Shown: positions 51,480-61,541 of the stretch, piece by piece
Layout: each line of letters begins with the position of its first letter
Numbering within the stretch: position 1 is the first letter of the stretch
NCBI GenBank assembly: GCA_007844125.1
Contig: CM017558.1
Span: 25,501,344 to 25,565,343, forward strand
Origin: Sinonovacula constricta
Taxonomy: Eukaryota; Mollusca; Bivalvia; Cardiida; Solecurtidae
Reading direction: 5' to 3'
DNA length: 64,000 bases
Notes under the pieces: model-generated
Told to the model about the DNA's origin: nothing
Database searches by the model: none
Seen by the model: the letters and a program-made list of their open reading frames with translations, nothing else
Made by a program: the position numbers and the translations under genes

Positions 51480-52655
51480 CAAGAAATAATGAAAACAAAT
51501 ATTAAGGCTCTGGCTCTGGGCTATATTTTCTGTCAATAATTTTTAAAAGTTTTCCTATAGTACCATACTTGAAACAATCAAAATTCGTTGATAAATGTTG
51601 ATACCGGGCTACTCAAAAAAAACATTTGTATCAAAAATATCACGGCTTTACTGGGGGGGGTACCTTATATAGAAGCGGGGTTTACCTTATATAGAAGGGG
51701 CCACTTCAGAAGTGACGCAGCGGTTTTTATATAGTCTGCGTTCAGCTTCCAAACATTAGGATATAGGAATTTCAGCCTACCAAAAAACACTTTAGGAATA
51801 GTAACCAATCAAATTTTAACTTTAGGATTTTGGATCATAAATCCCACCGGTTTATGTAGCTGACCCTTTACAACAATAACGTTGTGGCTTTTGTATAGAA
51901 TTCAATATCATCTGATTTAATAAATACATGTTAACAGTGAAGAAAATTATTCATAAACATTACGACATCTTAATTATAACTTATACACATTTTACTTCTT
52001 GAAACCACAAGAATTCTTAGAACTTTAGGATTCCTTATTTAAGGAATCTAAAAATAGCACACAAGCACTCCCAAACAATGATGGCGGCAAATGTGTGATT
52101 TTATCGTAAAACAACTCATTATGAATGAAAACTATATGCGCGATGATTAAATGGAATTCTATGTACATTTAAGTCCGATCATTAACAATTTGAAAATAAT
52201 TATTAAAAAGAACGTGCTAAAAATGGTGGAATTATGACTAAGTGGTATGACAAGTTGTCTGAATTGACAATCATCCTACAAATGCAAGGCAGGGTAGTAC
52301 TGTGGTAAGTTTATTATTATATAACACTGTCATAACTATGGGTCAATGCATTTCTCCCACCTTAAAAAGGATTAACTTCTCCTGAAGTGAATTTAATGAA
52401 ATAATTTGTCATAGAATCATTGCATGCTATTAAATTAATGTTGATCGATAATTGCTTTAACAGATATGCAAGTAATTATAAGATGTCTGTGCAAATTCTT
52501 ACATAGTAATATTGTAGTGGTTTACAAAAAAATACAACAACATCATCCATTTACCAATATAAGACGATGCTTCTTCACAATAACAAATTGCAAGTTTTTC
52601 TGAAGCAATAATCTACAGTCTGTAAGATCTAATAACAAACCATATTTAATATCCA
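51480..52655. other. Non-coding span with a decayed TAGGA-rich patch
   Basis: Near 51650-51715 there is a G-run, then a short direct repeat TACCTTATATAGAAG (two copies). 51755-51850 contains ATAGGAATTT/TTAGGAATAG/TTTAGGATTTTGG words reminiscent of the ends of the element at 6.6-7.2 kb, suggesting a related decayed copy. No gene is seen. Confidence 0.35.
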
Positions 52656-52663
52656 TAAAAAAT

Positions 52664-52752
52664 AATAAGTTGTTTGTAGTTAAATCAGTATAATCTTAAT
52701 ATTTTTATTAAAAATATTAAGATTATACTGATTTAACTACAAACTACTTATT
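52664..52752. repeat. Hairpin: 44-bp inverted arms with almost no loop
   Basis: AATAAGTTGTTTGTAGTTAA... (52664-52707) is mirrored by ...TTAACTACAAACTACTTATT (52709-52752), with one mismatch (TTG against CTA) and a single central base. A second partial copy of TTTTAACTACAAATTAGT follows directly. No coding content. It may be a foldback or MITE remnant. Confidence 0.88.
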
Positions 52753-53119
52753 TTAACTACAAATTAGTAAAAACAATACTCACCACAAGTTCCTAGAGTT
52801 CAACTATGCCTTGCTACGCTACGGTCTATAATTAAACAAGGCATATAGACTCCTAAAAATTGCTTACCAAAACTTTATTATGTTACATGCACAAAAGAAA
52901 ATCAATAACACGCAGCGTAGTTTTATAATACTTTAAAGGCAGTTGCTTGACGACTATAAAACCTAACGAAATATAATACATCTTCTACATTAAGACTGTG
53001 AATGAGAAACAACAATTTACTTCGAATAAGGAAATATTAACATTTAAACCCGTATAAGTATCGTATTTATTTAGTCTTACATTTCCCTATAACAAAAAAA
53101 AATGATTATCAAACACTCT

Positions 53120-54660
53120 TTATTTAACATGAAAGTTAAGACATTGTGCGGGTACGTCACTGTTAGCAGGAACTAAGCTGATGGCATTTACTATGGATTC
53201 CTGTTGATCTGGATGTATATTAACTTTTCCAGGAGCAATGAGACGAACAGCTTCATAATTGTATAAGCGTTGCTTTCCGAAGATATTAAAAAGAAAACGA
53301 GCAGTATCGGGAAGCATCAAAAACATAAACTTATGAAACGCTTTCTCCTCTCACTGACAAACAAAGAGATGATTAAGCAAGCTGGGACAGCAACATGGAA
53401 GCATACTCCAAAGCCAGAAATCTCTGATCTGCTGAAAAAAAATTGCATCCATCCTTTCGGGGGCCAAAAAATTCTTCCACCGAGCTTGACGCATTCTTCA
53501 GGCACATATTGCCAATCCCTTTTCCCAGAGGGCAACAAAGGCATCTTACCATCAACTAGAGGAGGTTTTTGCCACGGTGGCGACAGAAGTATTATATCGT
53601 GTAGGGTGGCACACTGTGCAGGGTGACTCTGGATAATATTGTGGGTCGTATTCTTCCTGAACATATTGAGGTGAGACAGAGTTAAAACCAGGTAATGCTA
53701 CTATATCCGAAGAATTTGTATCGCCTCGGATGATTCCATCCAGAGCAGTTGTGGCAGGTGCATCAACGTCTGGAATGGCAGGCGAAGAAGTAACTTCAGG
53801 CGAATTATAATCAGCTGTAGTATAATTAGGGTTGGTGGTAAGAAGTTGTTGATGGCAGGAAAGAGTCTGCTGACATTGTCTGTTAAGTTGACAAAAGTAG
53901 GTGTTTTAAAAGAACTTGGTGTAATGAAAGGCATAATGGAAGGCATAATGACATATGTTTTCATGATGGTAAGAGCAGGCGTCTTGGCAGGGGTTGACAT
54001 AGTGACAAAATACTTCATGGCAGGAACAGAGATACTGGCAGAAGACATCATGTAGGAACAGATATACTGGCAGAATACATTATAGAAGGAACAGGTATCC
54101 TGGCAGAAGACATCATATAGGAACATATATACTGGCAGAATACATTATAGAAGGAACAGGTATCCTGGCAGAAGACATCATGGCAGGATAAGACGTACTG
54201 GCAGAAGCAGGGCTAACCTCACGCTCCTCTGGTGAAAGATGAATAGGTGTTGGCAACCGTAATTCAGTCATTTGGTATACCTGCATGACGATGTCATTTT
54301 TCTCAAGAAGGCTCTTGGTGTAATTTTTAGGTATCCCGAGTTCAATGACACAGGAACTTTGAAGATGGGGTTCGTCTACATGCTGTTACTTCCCGTCTCT
54401 GATGTTGCAGTTAGATCCAAGAATTGCCTGCCTACGGTTAATTGTATCCAGGCTCCTGGCATCCACCAGAATGGATCTGGAAATTCTAGCCTGGTAGTCC
54501 TTTCCATCCAGTTGATAATAGGCTCTAAATGAGCTTTGCTCCTTTCCGACATAAACAAGCTTAGGCTGTTTCAGCTTTTTCCTGTCTCCCGAAGAATGGA
54601 AGTAAGTGCGGGCCAGCTCCCATCCATCAGTCCATGCACTTATAGCCTCCTACCTATCAA
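53120..54660 (-). pseudogene. Unidentified decayed protein-coding gene, at least three frames
   Basis: Reading 5' to 3' on the minus strand, 54.65-54.39 kb encodes a conserved-looking stretch (ISAWTDGWELARTYFHSSG, KQPKLVYVGKEQSSFRAYYQ, YQARISRSILVDARSLDTIN). After a TAA at 54386-54388 the same frame continues (ELGIPKNYTKSLLEKND, LRLPTPIHLSPEE). A Ser/Pro/Thr-rich part follows, built on a ~65-bp repeat with a TGA near 54114. Further on come PEVTSSPAIPDVDAPATTAL, then KRDWQYVPEECVKLGG and, in a third frame, FLFNIFGKQRLYNYEAVRLI with NIHPDQQESIVNAIS before a stop. The last part loosely recalls BEN-domain C termini, which is a weak guess. Frameshifts and stops suggest a pseudogene, though unseen introns are possible. 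Confidence 0.45.
54009..54195. repeat. ~65-bp tandem repeat inside the decayed gene
   Basis: Two alternating 32/33-bp halves, GGAACAGGTATCCTGGCAGA + AGACATCATAT and GGAACATATATACTGGCAGA + ATACATTATAGAA, repeat about 2.5 times. On the minus strand they encode MMSSARIPVPSIMYSASIYVP-type repeats, so repeat expansion occurred in a coding context, but the one-base difference in half-unit length contributes frame changes. Confidence 0.8.
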
Positions 54661-55222
54661 AGTGGCTGCCCTATGCCTCTACGCTTCTGGTGTTAGGCTA
54701 AAGTAGAATGTAGTTCTGCTGGACCTTGTGGTTTCTGGTAGCTGTCTTGCTTTCCCTGGTTGCATTTTGTGCACGTGATACCTCAGGCCTCCCATACGTT
54801 TAAAAACTCTGGCTGGACCGTTTAACCACAAGGCACATACAATCTACACGTCTTCAGAGTTCTGCTGTTCATCCTGCAACGTTGATTAAAATAAATTGTG
54901 TTAGTGGAAATCCATTACGGTCTGTCATTAATAAACTGCATCAGTGGTCCGCATCTACAACTACCAGTGACATCAGCAACATCAGTAGTTAGTTGATCGG
55001 GACGACCTCATTACTCCGGTGAGGGCGCTCGTGTGTGCGTATGTCTTGAGTGGTTCTCTTGCGGCAAACTGCATCAACAGTCTACTTAAATGGCTCATGT
55101 AACACATAAAACTCCAACTGATGGCATCGCCAGTTATTTTTAAGAGTAAGAAGAGGAATATGCTATATTATGTAAGGCAGTTTTCTTTGGTGATTATGTT
55201 ATACGAATAGGAACAACGTTGA

Positions 55223-55432
55223 CTAGGCAGCATTAATCCAAGTGGGTATGTGTGTATTTCTGTATTGCATCAGACGATCAATATGGATAGCTTTAGCGTG
55301 TACTTTCGAGGATGTCTTGATAAAATAGACCAGGTCATCAACCTTCCTTGTAACAAGATATGGACTTTTCCAGCGTGACGATAGTTTGTTACAGACACCA
55401 GGACGCCGTGTAGTGTCGTGCAACCCTGACAA
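55223..55432 (-). pseudogene. Ty3/gypsy integrase C-terminal fragment
   Basis: KLSSRWKSPYLVTRKVDDLV followed by YFIK and KAIHIDRLMQY matches the KLxxxWxGPYxVxxxxxxxxYxI...xxVHVDRLKPY end of Ty3/gypsy integrases. It is in a different frame from the catalytic core, separated by a frameshift close to 55430 (TARKRAFKTDDLVRVARHYT to GLHDTTRRPGVCNKLSSRW). Confidence 0.82.
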
Positions 55433-56140
55433 GGTCGTCAGTTTTGAAAGCTCTCTTTCTTGCAGTCAAGTCATAATGACGTTTACGATATTGTGCTTTT
55501 GACTTGAGTGATTGGCAAGCTAGATCATGTATGAACTTTAGCTCATGCTTACTATGGTTAATAAAATCGTTTGTACAGCTAGACGTGTTAGACGGAACCT
55601 CAGGAGGAACATGCGCTAATGCCTGCATGGGAAGAGTGATCTCTCGTCCAAATACCATTTTATTTGGTGTTTGCCTAGTACTGGCCTTTATCGATGTGCG
55701 ATGTACCATCATAACTTGCGGCAAGAAGGGGTCTTCAGTAAGAGTTCTGTTAAATCTCTCAACAAAGGCCATTTGACTGAAAAGGAATTGTGTTGACATT
55801 GTGTGCATGATTTGAAGCAGTTCACACATCTCTCTGAAAAGAGAGGATGTGAAGTTAGTTCCTTGATCAGAGTGATGTTCAAGTGGAACTCGAAAGCGAG
55901 AAACATAATTGTCAACAAAAGCTCAGACCGCTGTTTTGAAATCTTGATTAGGCAAAGGAATGGCTTCTGTCCCAAAGAGTGAAAAAGTCACATACTACAA
56001 GTATGTAGCGGTTACCACATTCTGTCCTTGGGAGTGGACCCAGGATGTTTCTTGCTAAAACAGCTGATCAGCCCAGTGGAGTTGTCACAGGTTTTGAAGC
56101 TTTGCGCGATACAAATTGATGGCATTTAGCGCAATATCGA
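55389..56140 (-). pseudogene. Ty3/gypsy integrase, zinc-binding end and catalytic core fragment
   Basis: Near 56.14-55.98 kb the minus strand gives CAKCHQFVSRKASKP-like sequence, then GNRYILVVCDFFTLW, which holds the first catalytic Asp. After several stops, FVDNYVSRFRVPLEHHSDQG continues into TNFTSSLFREMCELLQ and FVERFNRTL. The D of HSDQG and the E of VERF are 35 residues apart, the DD35E spacing. The usual PYHPQSDG motif before VERF is replaced by TQFLFSQMA. The core then continues with HRTSIKASTRQTPNKMVFGR, the familiar 'R-T-S---T--TP--L-FGR' block. Inactivated by stops. Confidence 0.88.
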
Positions 56141-56141
56141 T

Positions 56142-56720
56142 CTATTGTGTCTTTGATACCTGTTGAGCGCGCAAGTCAAATGATGACCATGGTAAAGTTG
56201 TTACATTTGCTTGCACTGCATCTTTTTGTGATCCTGTAACTGCTCGCATGTCAGCTGTACTTGAAGTCTCACATGACTTCCGTGTCGTAGATGTCTCGAT
56301 ATCAGTGTTTCCTCCTTGCTGTTTTGCATATTTTGAACACGGAACATGTGAAATTGCATCTGCATTACGATCCTGTAACCCTGGGCTATGTACGGCGGTA
56401 AAGTTGTATGTGCCTAGCTCCTCAAACCATCGAGCTACCTGGCCAGTTGGATGTCTGAGATTCCTCATCCAGCTCACAGCTGCATTATCTGTTCGAAGCA
56501 AAAGTGGCTGACCATACAAATAAGATTGAAAAGCTTTTAAAGAAAGGACAACAGTCAGCAATTCCTTTCTTGTTACACAACAGGACTGCTCATGAGCATT
56601 GAAGGCTGTACTAAAATATTAAATAACAACCTCTTTATTGTCATGGAATTGAGACAGCACAGCCCCAGAAACTGTCTCATCCACATTTGTGTCTAGAATG
56701 AATTGAGCACCAGGAACAGG
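56142..56720 (-). pseudogene. Ty3/gypsy RNase H fragment
   Basis: An upstream piece (about 56.63-56.71 kb) reads QFILDTNVDETVSGAVLSQF, corresponding to FxLxTDASxxGxGAVLxQ but with the catalytic Asp replaced by Asn (DTN). After a frame break, KELLTVVLSLKAFQSYLYGQ, LLLRTDNAAVSWM and QVARWFEELGTYNF match the remaining blocks, including the acidic residues of KELL and RTD and the NADAI-H end (NADALSR in the family). RNase H normally removes the RNA strand during reverse transcription; this copy is non-functional. Confidence 0.85.
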
Positions 56721-56864
56721 GTCCCCAAGTATAGGCGTAGAAGTCAAAGAACTCTTTAAAGCTTTAAAGGACGACTCGCATTCAGCAGACCAATCAAATT
56801 TGTGTGTGTGTGTGTGTTTTCTATAGCCTTATGTAGTGGGCTAGCAACCTTGTCTAAAGTCTTT

Positions 56865-57060
56865 CACAAATCGTCTATAGTATGAAGAAAGTCCAAGGAA
56901 GCTTCTAACTTCTTTTTGTTTTTTTGGGCTTGGTCAAATCTGTACAGTCGATAATTTGGCTTGATCAATAGTTATTCCAGACTCAGACACTATATGGCCC
57001 AGGAATGTAACCTCTTTTTGGAATAGAGTGCATTTTGTTGGTTTACATTTTGAACGTCTG
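56865..57060 (-). pseudogene. Ty3/gypsy reverse transcriptase, post-palm and thumb fragment
   Basis: Read on the minus strand it gives KPTKCTLFQKEVTFLGHIVS followed by ESGITID, and then, after a break, EVRSFLGLSSYYRRFVKDFR. These are the standard LKPxKCxFFQxxVxFLGHxVSxxGI and FLGLxxYYRRFIxxFxxIA blocks that follow the RT active site. Stops (for example TGA after STVQI) and frame breaks are present. Confidence 0.85.
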
Positions 57061-57071
57061 TAATATATGTT

Positions 57072-57311
57072 CTAACCTAACAAGACCTTCAATTCACTAA
57101 GAGGACAAGTATCCTTCACAGTGACATCATAAAGTTTTCTGTAATCAACACAAAATCTTGGTGTTCCATCTTTCTTTGTCACGACAGGGAAAGCCAATGC
57201 ACTGTTTGAAGGCTCTATAAGGTTGCCTTTTGGGAACAGCACTGTCAGTGCTAATCTTATGGTGCACTTAACTTGTGCGGCCAGTGTATTCAGATGTTTT
57301 AGAAAATACAA
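57072..57311 (-). pseudogene. Ty3/gypsy reverse transcriptase, N-terminal fingers fragment
   Basis: The stretch IEPSNSALAFPVVTKKDGTP followed by RFCVDYRKLYDVTVKDTCPL is the signature SPWASPVVLVKKKDGxxRFCVDYRKLNxVTxKDxYPLP of Ty3/gypsy RT, with Asn replaced by Tyr in RKLN. Immediately after CPLSEL the frame leaves the family. The next recognisable sequence belongs to the segment downstream of the active site, so the palm with its catalytic YxDD-type loop is missing. Confidence 0.88.
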
Positions 57312-57474
57312 CTTGATACTTTGTAAGCATTGCTTTAAAACTGTCTTTCTCGGATTTATTTAAATGGACTTCACGTTACTGAGCTTTGCTAGCCATAGAT
57401 TCTGGTGCTTGCTACTTCCAAACATTTTGGTAAGACTTCTGCACAATACACTGAATGCTTTGCGTTTGTCTCAT

Positions 57475-57675
57475 TTAGACTCTTAGGAGAAAACTTCTAG
57501 CTGCACCGAGAAGACTACTAGCAAGAAAAAGATCCTTAGTTCTATGGTTCCATAGTGACGGCTCAGCACAATCTTCGAAGTGAGACATATAATGTTCAAT
57601 GTTTGTTTTGTCTTCATATGTGTCAGGTTTCATAAAAGAATGTTGAACTGGAACTGGTGGTATAGATGGGCGCAA
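57475..57675 (-). pseudogene. Ty3/gypsy gag fragment
   Basis: Contains FMKPDTYEDKTNIEHYMSHF and LFLASSLLGAARSFLL, the N-terminal capsid-type pattern (xxYxGxxxxExxxxxFExxA...LxxxLxGxAxxxL) common in metazoan Ty3/gypsy gag. It stops after 66 residues. The rest of capsid, the zinc knuckle and the protease are absent: only about 75 bp separate it from sequence resembling the linker before RT (a QVVFSKTSEYTGRT-like stretch near 57.3-57.4 kb, with frame breaks). Confidence 0.65.
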
Positions 57676-57779
57676 GAAATCACCGTGGTCTCAGTTCAAA
57701 GATACTGCATCATGGACATTACTATTATAAGTACTGTGTTGGGGATTATTTTTTGTTTTATTATTTTGCAATGAACTAA

Positions 57780-58435
57780 AATATTATTCATTGTGAACAA
57801 TCTCTACATTTCTACTATCATCAGGAAGCTCATTGTCATGATGTTCTAGGCTGTATCTGTCAGTTGTGTGTAGAGATTCTATCTCATCATTGTGTAAACT
57901 ATGTCTACTGTGAAAGGTAACGTCTAAATCAGGTGACGCCATTGTGTATAAAATGTTGTATATTATACTATGTGATACACTTCTACCTCTGTTTAATAAA
58001 ATTTACTGCCAATGAACCCTAGTTGATGGACAATTTGATCGATTGAACAGGACTACAGTCAAAAGTTGAGCTGTTTCGGGCTATAGACAGCCGCCCGCAA
58101 TGGAGCCGACGCTGTTAAACGGCAGGGCCGCTGCTGCTGATGAAGATGATAACACTGTAATTTTTATGTAGTATAACCTCCAATATAACTTCAAAAGGGT
58201 TCAATATCTTTTGGAATTAACACTAGAGATTTGCTGACATATCACCACTATTCACTTAGCATTGTAAATTCATTCTCACAATAAGCGTCCGGGATTTTCT
58301 TTTCACTTATATGTAAAATTCTTGAATCATTTGCTGCATCATATTTTTACAACCGCTGTCTTCTCTACTTGACAAATGAAGCATATCCAGGCTGGACTCG
58401 ATCGCTGAGGTTATATGTAATAAAATATGCACTTC
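57780..58435. other. Span upstream of the retroelement, no gene recognised
   Basis: No open frame of note. CCGCCCGCAATGGAGCCGAC near 58091 resembles part of the tRNA head of SINE family S, but the match is short. I see no LTR-like boundary. Confidence 0.35.
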
Positions 58436-58439
58436 TGAC

Positions 58440-59815
58440 AATTTCCGTGAAGTTGGCAGCCTAGCAGCCTGAAGTTGGCAGCCTAGCCTGAAGTTGGCAG
58501 CCTAGCAGCCTGACAGCCTAGCAGCCTGAAGTTGGCAGCCTAGCCTGAAGTTGGCAGCCTAGCAGCCTGGCAACCTAGCAGACTGGCAGTCTAGCAGCCT
58601 GGCAGCCTAAACTTAGCGATTGATGTATGATTTTTTTTTAATGGCCCGAAATTCAATATAATCACTTTTTAAAGACACTAAAAGCTCATTTGCTATGAAA
58701 TCAGCCTTATTTGCATCCGAATTTCTAAGCTTGTGAACTTTGAAGAAATTGAAAAACGGCCTGAAATTCATTATATTACCACTTTCTTACTACAAAACAA
58801 TCTTATAAGATATCAAACGAACCTTAAGACATTAAAAATTCACATAATCTCTAGGCTTCTGGAATGTGAAGCTAGCAGCCTAGCAGCCTAAGCTCACCGA
58901 TTGATGTAAGAAATTTCGAAACGGCCCGACATGCAATATAATCACTTTTAAAGGACACTACAAACTCAAGTGCTATGAAATCAGCGTTTCTTGCATCCGA
59001 ATGTCAACGCTTGTGAAATTTAAGAAATTCTGAACCCTAGCAGCCTAGCAGCCTAAACTTACCGATTGATGTAAGAAATTTTGATATGGTCCGAAATGCA
59101 TAATAATCACTTTCTTACGACAGTACAAGATTATAAGATATGAAACTAACCATAAAACCTTAAAAAATCACATAATCTCTTAACTGCTATAATGTGAAGG
59201 TAGCAGCCTAGCAGCCTGGCAGTTTAGTAGCCTAAACTTACCGATTGAGGTAAGAAATTTCGAAATGGCCTGAAATGCAATATAATCACTTTTTAGTGAC
59301 ACTACAAGCTCATTTGTTATGGTATAAACCTTATTTATAACCTGATTTCTAAGCTTGTGGATTTAAAGAAATTCTGAAACAGCCTGAACTGCATTATAAT
59401 CACTTTCCTACGACAATTAAAGCTTATAAGATATGAAATGAACCTTAAAAATTCACAAAATCTCTAGGCTGCTGGAATGTGAAGTCAGCAGCCTAGCAGT
59501 TTTAACTTATCGATTGATGTAAGAAATTTCGAAACGGCCCGAAAGGCATTATGATCACTTTCTAAGGACACTACAAGCTCTTTTGTTCTGATGTTAACCA
59601 TATTTATATCCTAATTTCTTAACTGGTGGAATGTGCAGAAATTCTGAAACGGCATAAAACGCATAATAATCACTTTCTTACGACAATACATGCTTATAAG
59701 ACATAAAATGAACCTTAAAACCTTAAAAAATTCATATAATCTCTAGGCTGCTAGAATGTGAAGCTAGCAGCCTGGCAGCCTAGCAGCCTAAACTTACCGA
59801 TTAATGTAAGAATTT
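58440..59815. repeat. Composite tandem repeat, ~280-bp units with AGCAGCCT clusters
   Basis: The first 180 bp are a pure cluster of GGCAGCCTAGCAGCCTGAAG-type motifs. Then larger units follow, each opening with CCTAAACTTACCGATTGATG + TAAGAAATTTCG (near 58609, 58889, 59053, 59233, 59505 and 59790), continuing with CGGCCCGAAATGCAATATAA + TCAC, CACTACAAGCTCATTTG, and AATCTCTAGGCTGCTGGAAT, and ending in a new AGCAGCCT cluster. Most full units span 270-285 bp; two are shortened to 164 and 180 bp. Each full unit contains two similar halves (gene-free 'GAAACGGCC...ATAATCACTTTCTTACGACA'). Confidence 0.85.
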
Positions 59816-59820
59816 TCGCA

Positions 59821-60038
59821 ATGAGACAAATGGGATCTGAAATGTATAACAAAAAAAAAGACGCATTTGTGCGACAAATGTGCTACGATAAACTTTTTAC
59901 GGGACAAGAAAACACATTTGTCTCATGTCATTTTTAAAGAAATACAAGCACATTTGTCACATATTTTTATACCACCATCTCTGTAAATATCGGTTGATAT
60001 AACCCGTGTGATGAAGATGAGCTTTATCAACCGATATT
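59821..60038. repeat. Cluster of short inverted repeats (ATGAGACAAATG; AATATCGGTTGATA)
   Basis: ATGAGACAAATG (59821-59832) pairs with CATTTGTCTCAT (59915-59926), and related CATTTGT words recur between them. Separately, AATATCGGTTGATA (59986-59999) pairs perfectly with TATCAACCGATATT (60025-60038) across a 25-base loop. No coding content. Confidence 0.7.
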
Positions 60039-60493
60039 CGCGCACCTGCTCTAAGCCGGACTTTATTTTTTTACGAAACGATCACGAATGTTTACGAGAA
60101 CGAAACTCGCGTGATTATGCTTGTGCAATGTCCATAATTACTTAGATTGGTTAAATAGAGCAAACGAGGCCATTAAAAAAACAGGTGGTTGAGCACGGTT
60201 TCGATCGCTGTCCTGCAGGATTGAAAATTAAGTAGCAGCGTCTTGACTGACTGATCTAACCCGACAGTTCGTAGCGATTTTCCGAAGTTCTATTGAACAA
60301 TGATATAGAAAATTTGTAAACAAAAAATATATAAAAAGCTTTATTAGTCAAAATATACGCATTTTCAATTCCAAACTTGCAAAAAAATTAAACAACATGT
60401 AATACAGGCACATGATTAAACCTGTTTAGGAATAGTAATAAAATCAATAAAAGTACGAATTTATAGTCGGCAAAAATAAAAACAACAATCAAA

Positions 60494-60969
60494 ATGTCAG
60501 ATTATGAGTCTCTGTTGTTTTGATGTTATTTGGTGTGAATTTAAAAAAAGAATGTGATGAAGAATCGTGTGAAAACCTAAGCAGTGTTGCAGAGATGAGC
60601 TACGAGAATTTCGATGCAAAGTTTGGCTTTAATCCCAACAGTTTTGAGAAGGAAATTGATCTTGAATCTGTGGCTGTCTCAGAAAGCAGCAATCAGCTGC
60701 CTAATCTGAGGACAGACCCTGATGATCAAATGCCGTTACATGATACTAATTCAAATGGTTTAGAGAGAGCTCAGTCTTTAGTTGAACCAAAGACAGCTGA
60801 CTGCATAGATCTGGACAAATGTGCAAATAAATCACAGACACCAGCACACCACCTCCAATCCCAACATTTCTCCAAATTTCGCAAGTCACCCTGTCGAAAA
60901 CACAACTATCTTTGCAATTTTCAATGGCATATTCAATGTTCAAAATTTCAATGTCGTCAACAATTAAAT
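60494..60969 (+). CDS. Unidentified acidic coding-like exon with an Asn/Phe/Val-rich tail in the next frame
   Basis: AAAATGTCAGATTATGAG at 60494 is a good start context, but its frame stops after nine codons. A frame starting at 60520 encodes about 100 acidic residues (NLKKECDEESCENLSSVAEM, AKFGFNPNSFEKEIDLESVA, LRTDPDDQMPLHDTNSNG) with clear protein-like composition. Near 60825 that frame loses character, while the +1 frame becomes coherent: NVQINHRHQHTT, then ISPNFASHPVENTTIFAIFN and GIFNVQNFNVVNN before a TAA at about 60967. Two 1-nt frameshifts, or unseen introns, would join them. No family is recognised. The NVQIN/NVQNFNVVN motifs loosely recall amyloid-type RHIM cores, which is speculation. 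A polyadenylation-like AATAAAA lies near 61157. Confidence 0.4.
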
Positions 60970-61378
60970 TCCATGAGCAAACTGTTTGTTACAACCACAG
61001 ACACAAACCTCGAATGAAATTCGCGTTTCTTAATCCGATATGCGTAGCAACTTTACACCGCCTTGACATTACACACAACATGTATAACTTTATACGAGGG
61101 TGTGATTTTTGTTGTTGTTATTTTCCAACCATTATTTTTAATTATCGTAATCAAAATAAAATACAACCTTATGTCTAGTGCAAATAAAATGAAAGAAATA
61201 ACGTGTTTATTGTCTTATTTTTTAATTATAAAATAGAACTATTTCTTGCAGTCGACTTACTCTATGCACGCGTATGAACTTCGTGTATTGCATTAGAATG
61301 TCAGATCATGTAGGGGAGAAGCAGTAGCGGTAAATTTAAATGTTTCTTTTTTAATCGATTTAAAAAAACTGTTGATGG

Positions 61379-61541
61379 TGGGATAAAAAGAATACCAGCT
61401 TAGTGTTGATATAGATAAATGTTATCATGCTCGGCCCGAAAATAAGAAAGAACTCGGCAGAGCCTCGTGCTCTCTGATTTTCTTAGCCCCACATGATAAC
61501 ATCTATATCAACACTAACCTGGTATTCTCTATATCCACGGC
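61379..61541. mobile_element. Foldback/MITE-like hairpin element
   Basis: AGAATACCAGCTTAGTGTTG + ATATAGATAAATGTTATCATG (61389-61429) is mirrored by CATGATAACATCTATATCAA + CACTAACCTGGTATTCT (61492-61528), with one substitution and a short insertion in the left arm. The pairing continues inward (CCGAAAATAAGAAAG against CTGATTTTCTTAG) and outward (GTGGGATA against TATCCAC). The loop contains AACTCGGCAGAGCCTCGTGC. No ORF. Confidence 0.7.

Larger units (their letters stand above)
55220..57690 (-). mobile_element. Broken Ty3/gypsy LTR retrotransposon (internal region)
   Basis: Minus-strand fragments occur in the canonical order gag, RT, RT thumb, RNase H, integrase, integrase C terminus, in several frames with stops. 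That order (RNase H before integrase) is the Ty3/gypsy arrangement. The whole span is only about 2.5 kb, whereas intact elements have 4-5 kb of internal DNA: the protease and the RT palm are deleted. Matching long terminal repeats were not found on either side. A (TG)n microsatellite lies at about 56800-56818 inside the element. It cannot transpose by itself. Parts are listed separately. Confidence 0.88.

Noticed and set aside
53120..53326. Assigning the C-terminal block to a BEN-domain protein
   Set aside because: The resemblance (FLFNIFGKQRLYNYE ... HPDQQESIVNAI) is by eye only and covers half a domain, so it is mentioned as a weak guess and not used as the call.
53270..53626. 118-codon plus-strand open frame
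   Set aside because: The minus strand of the same DNA carries the more coherent blocks, continuous with the coding-like sequence upstream; the plus frame is probably a shadow.
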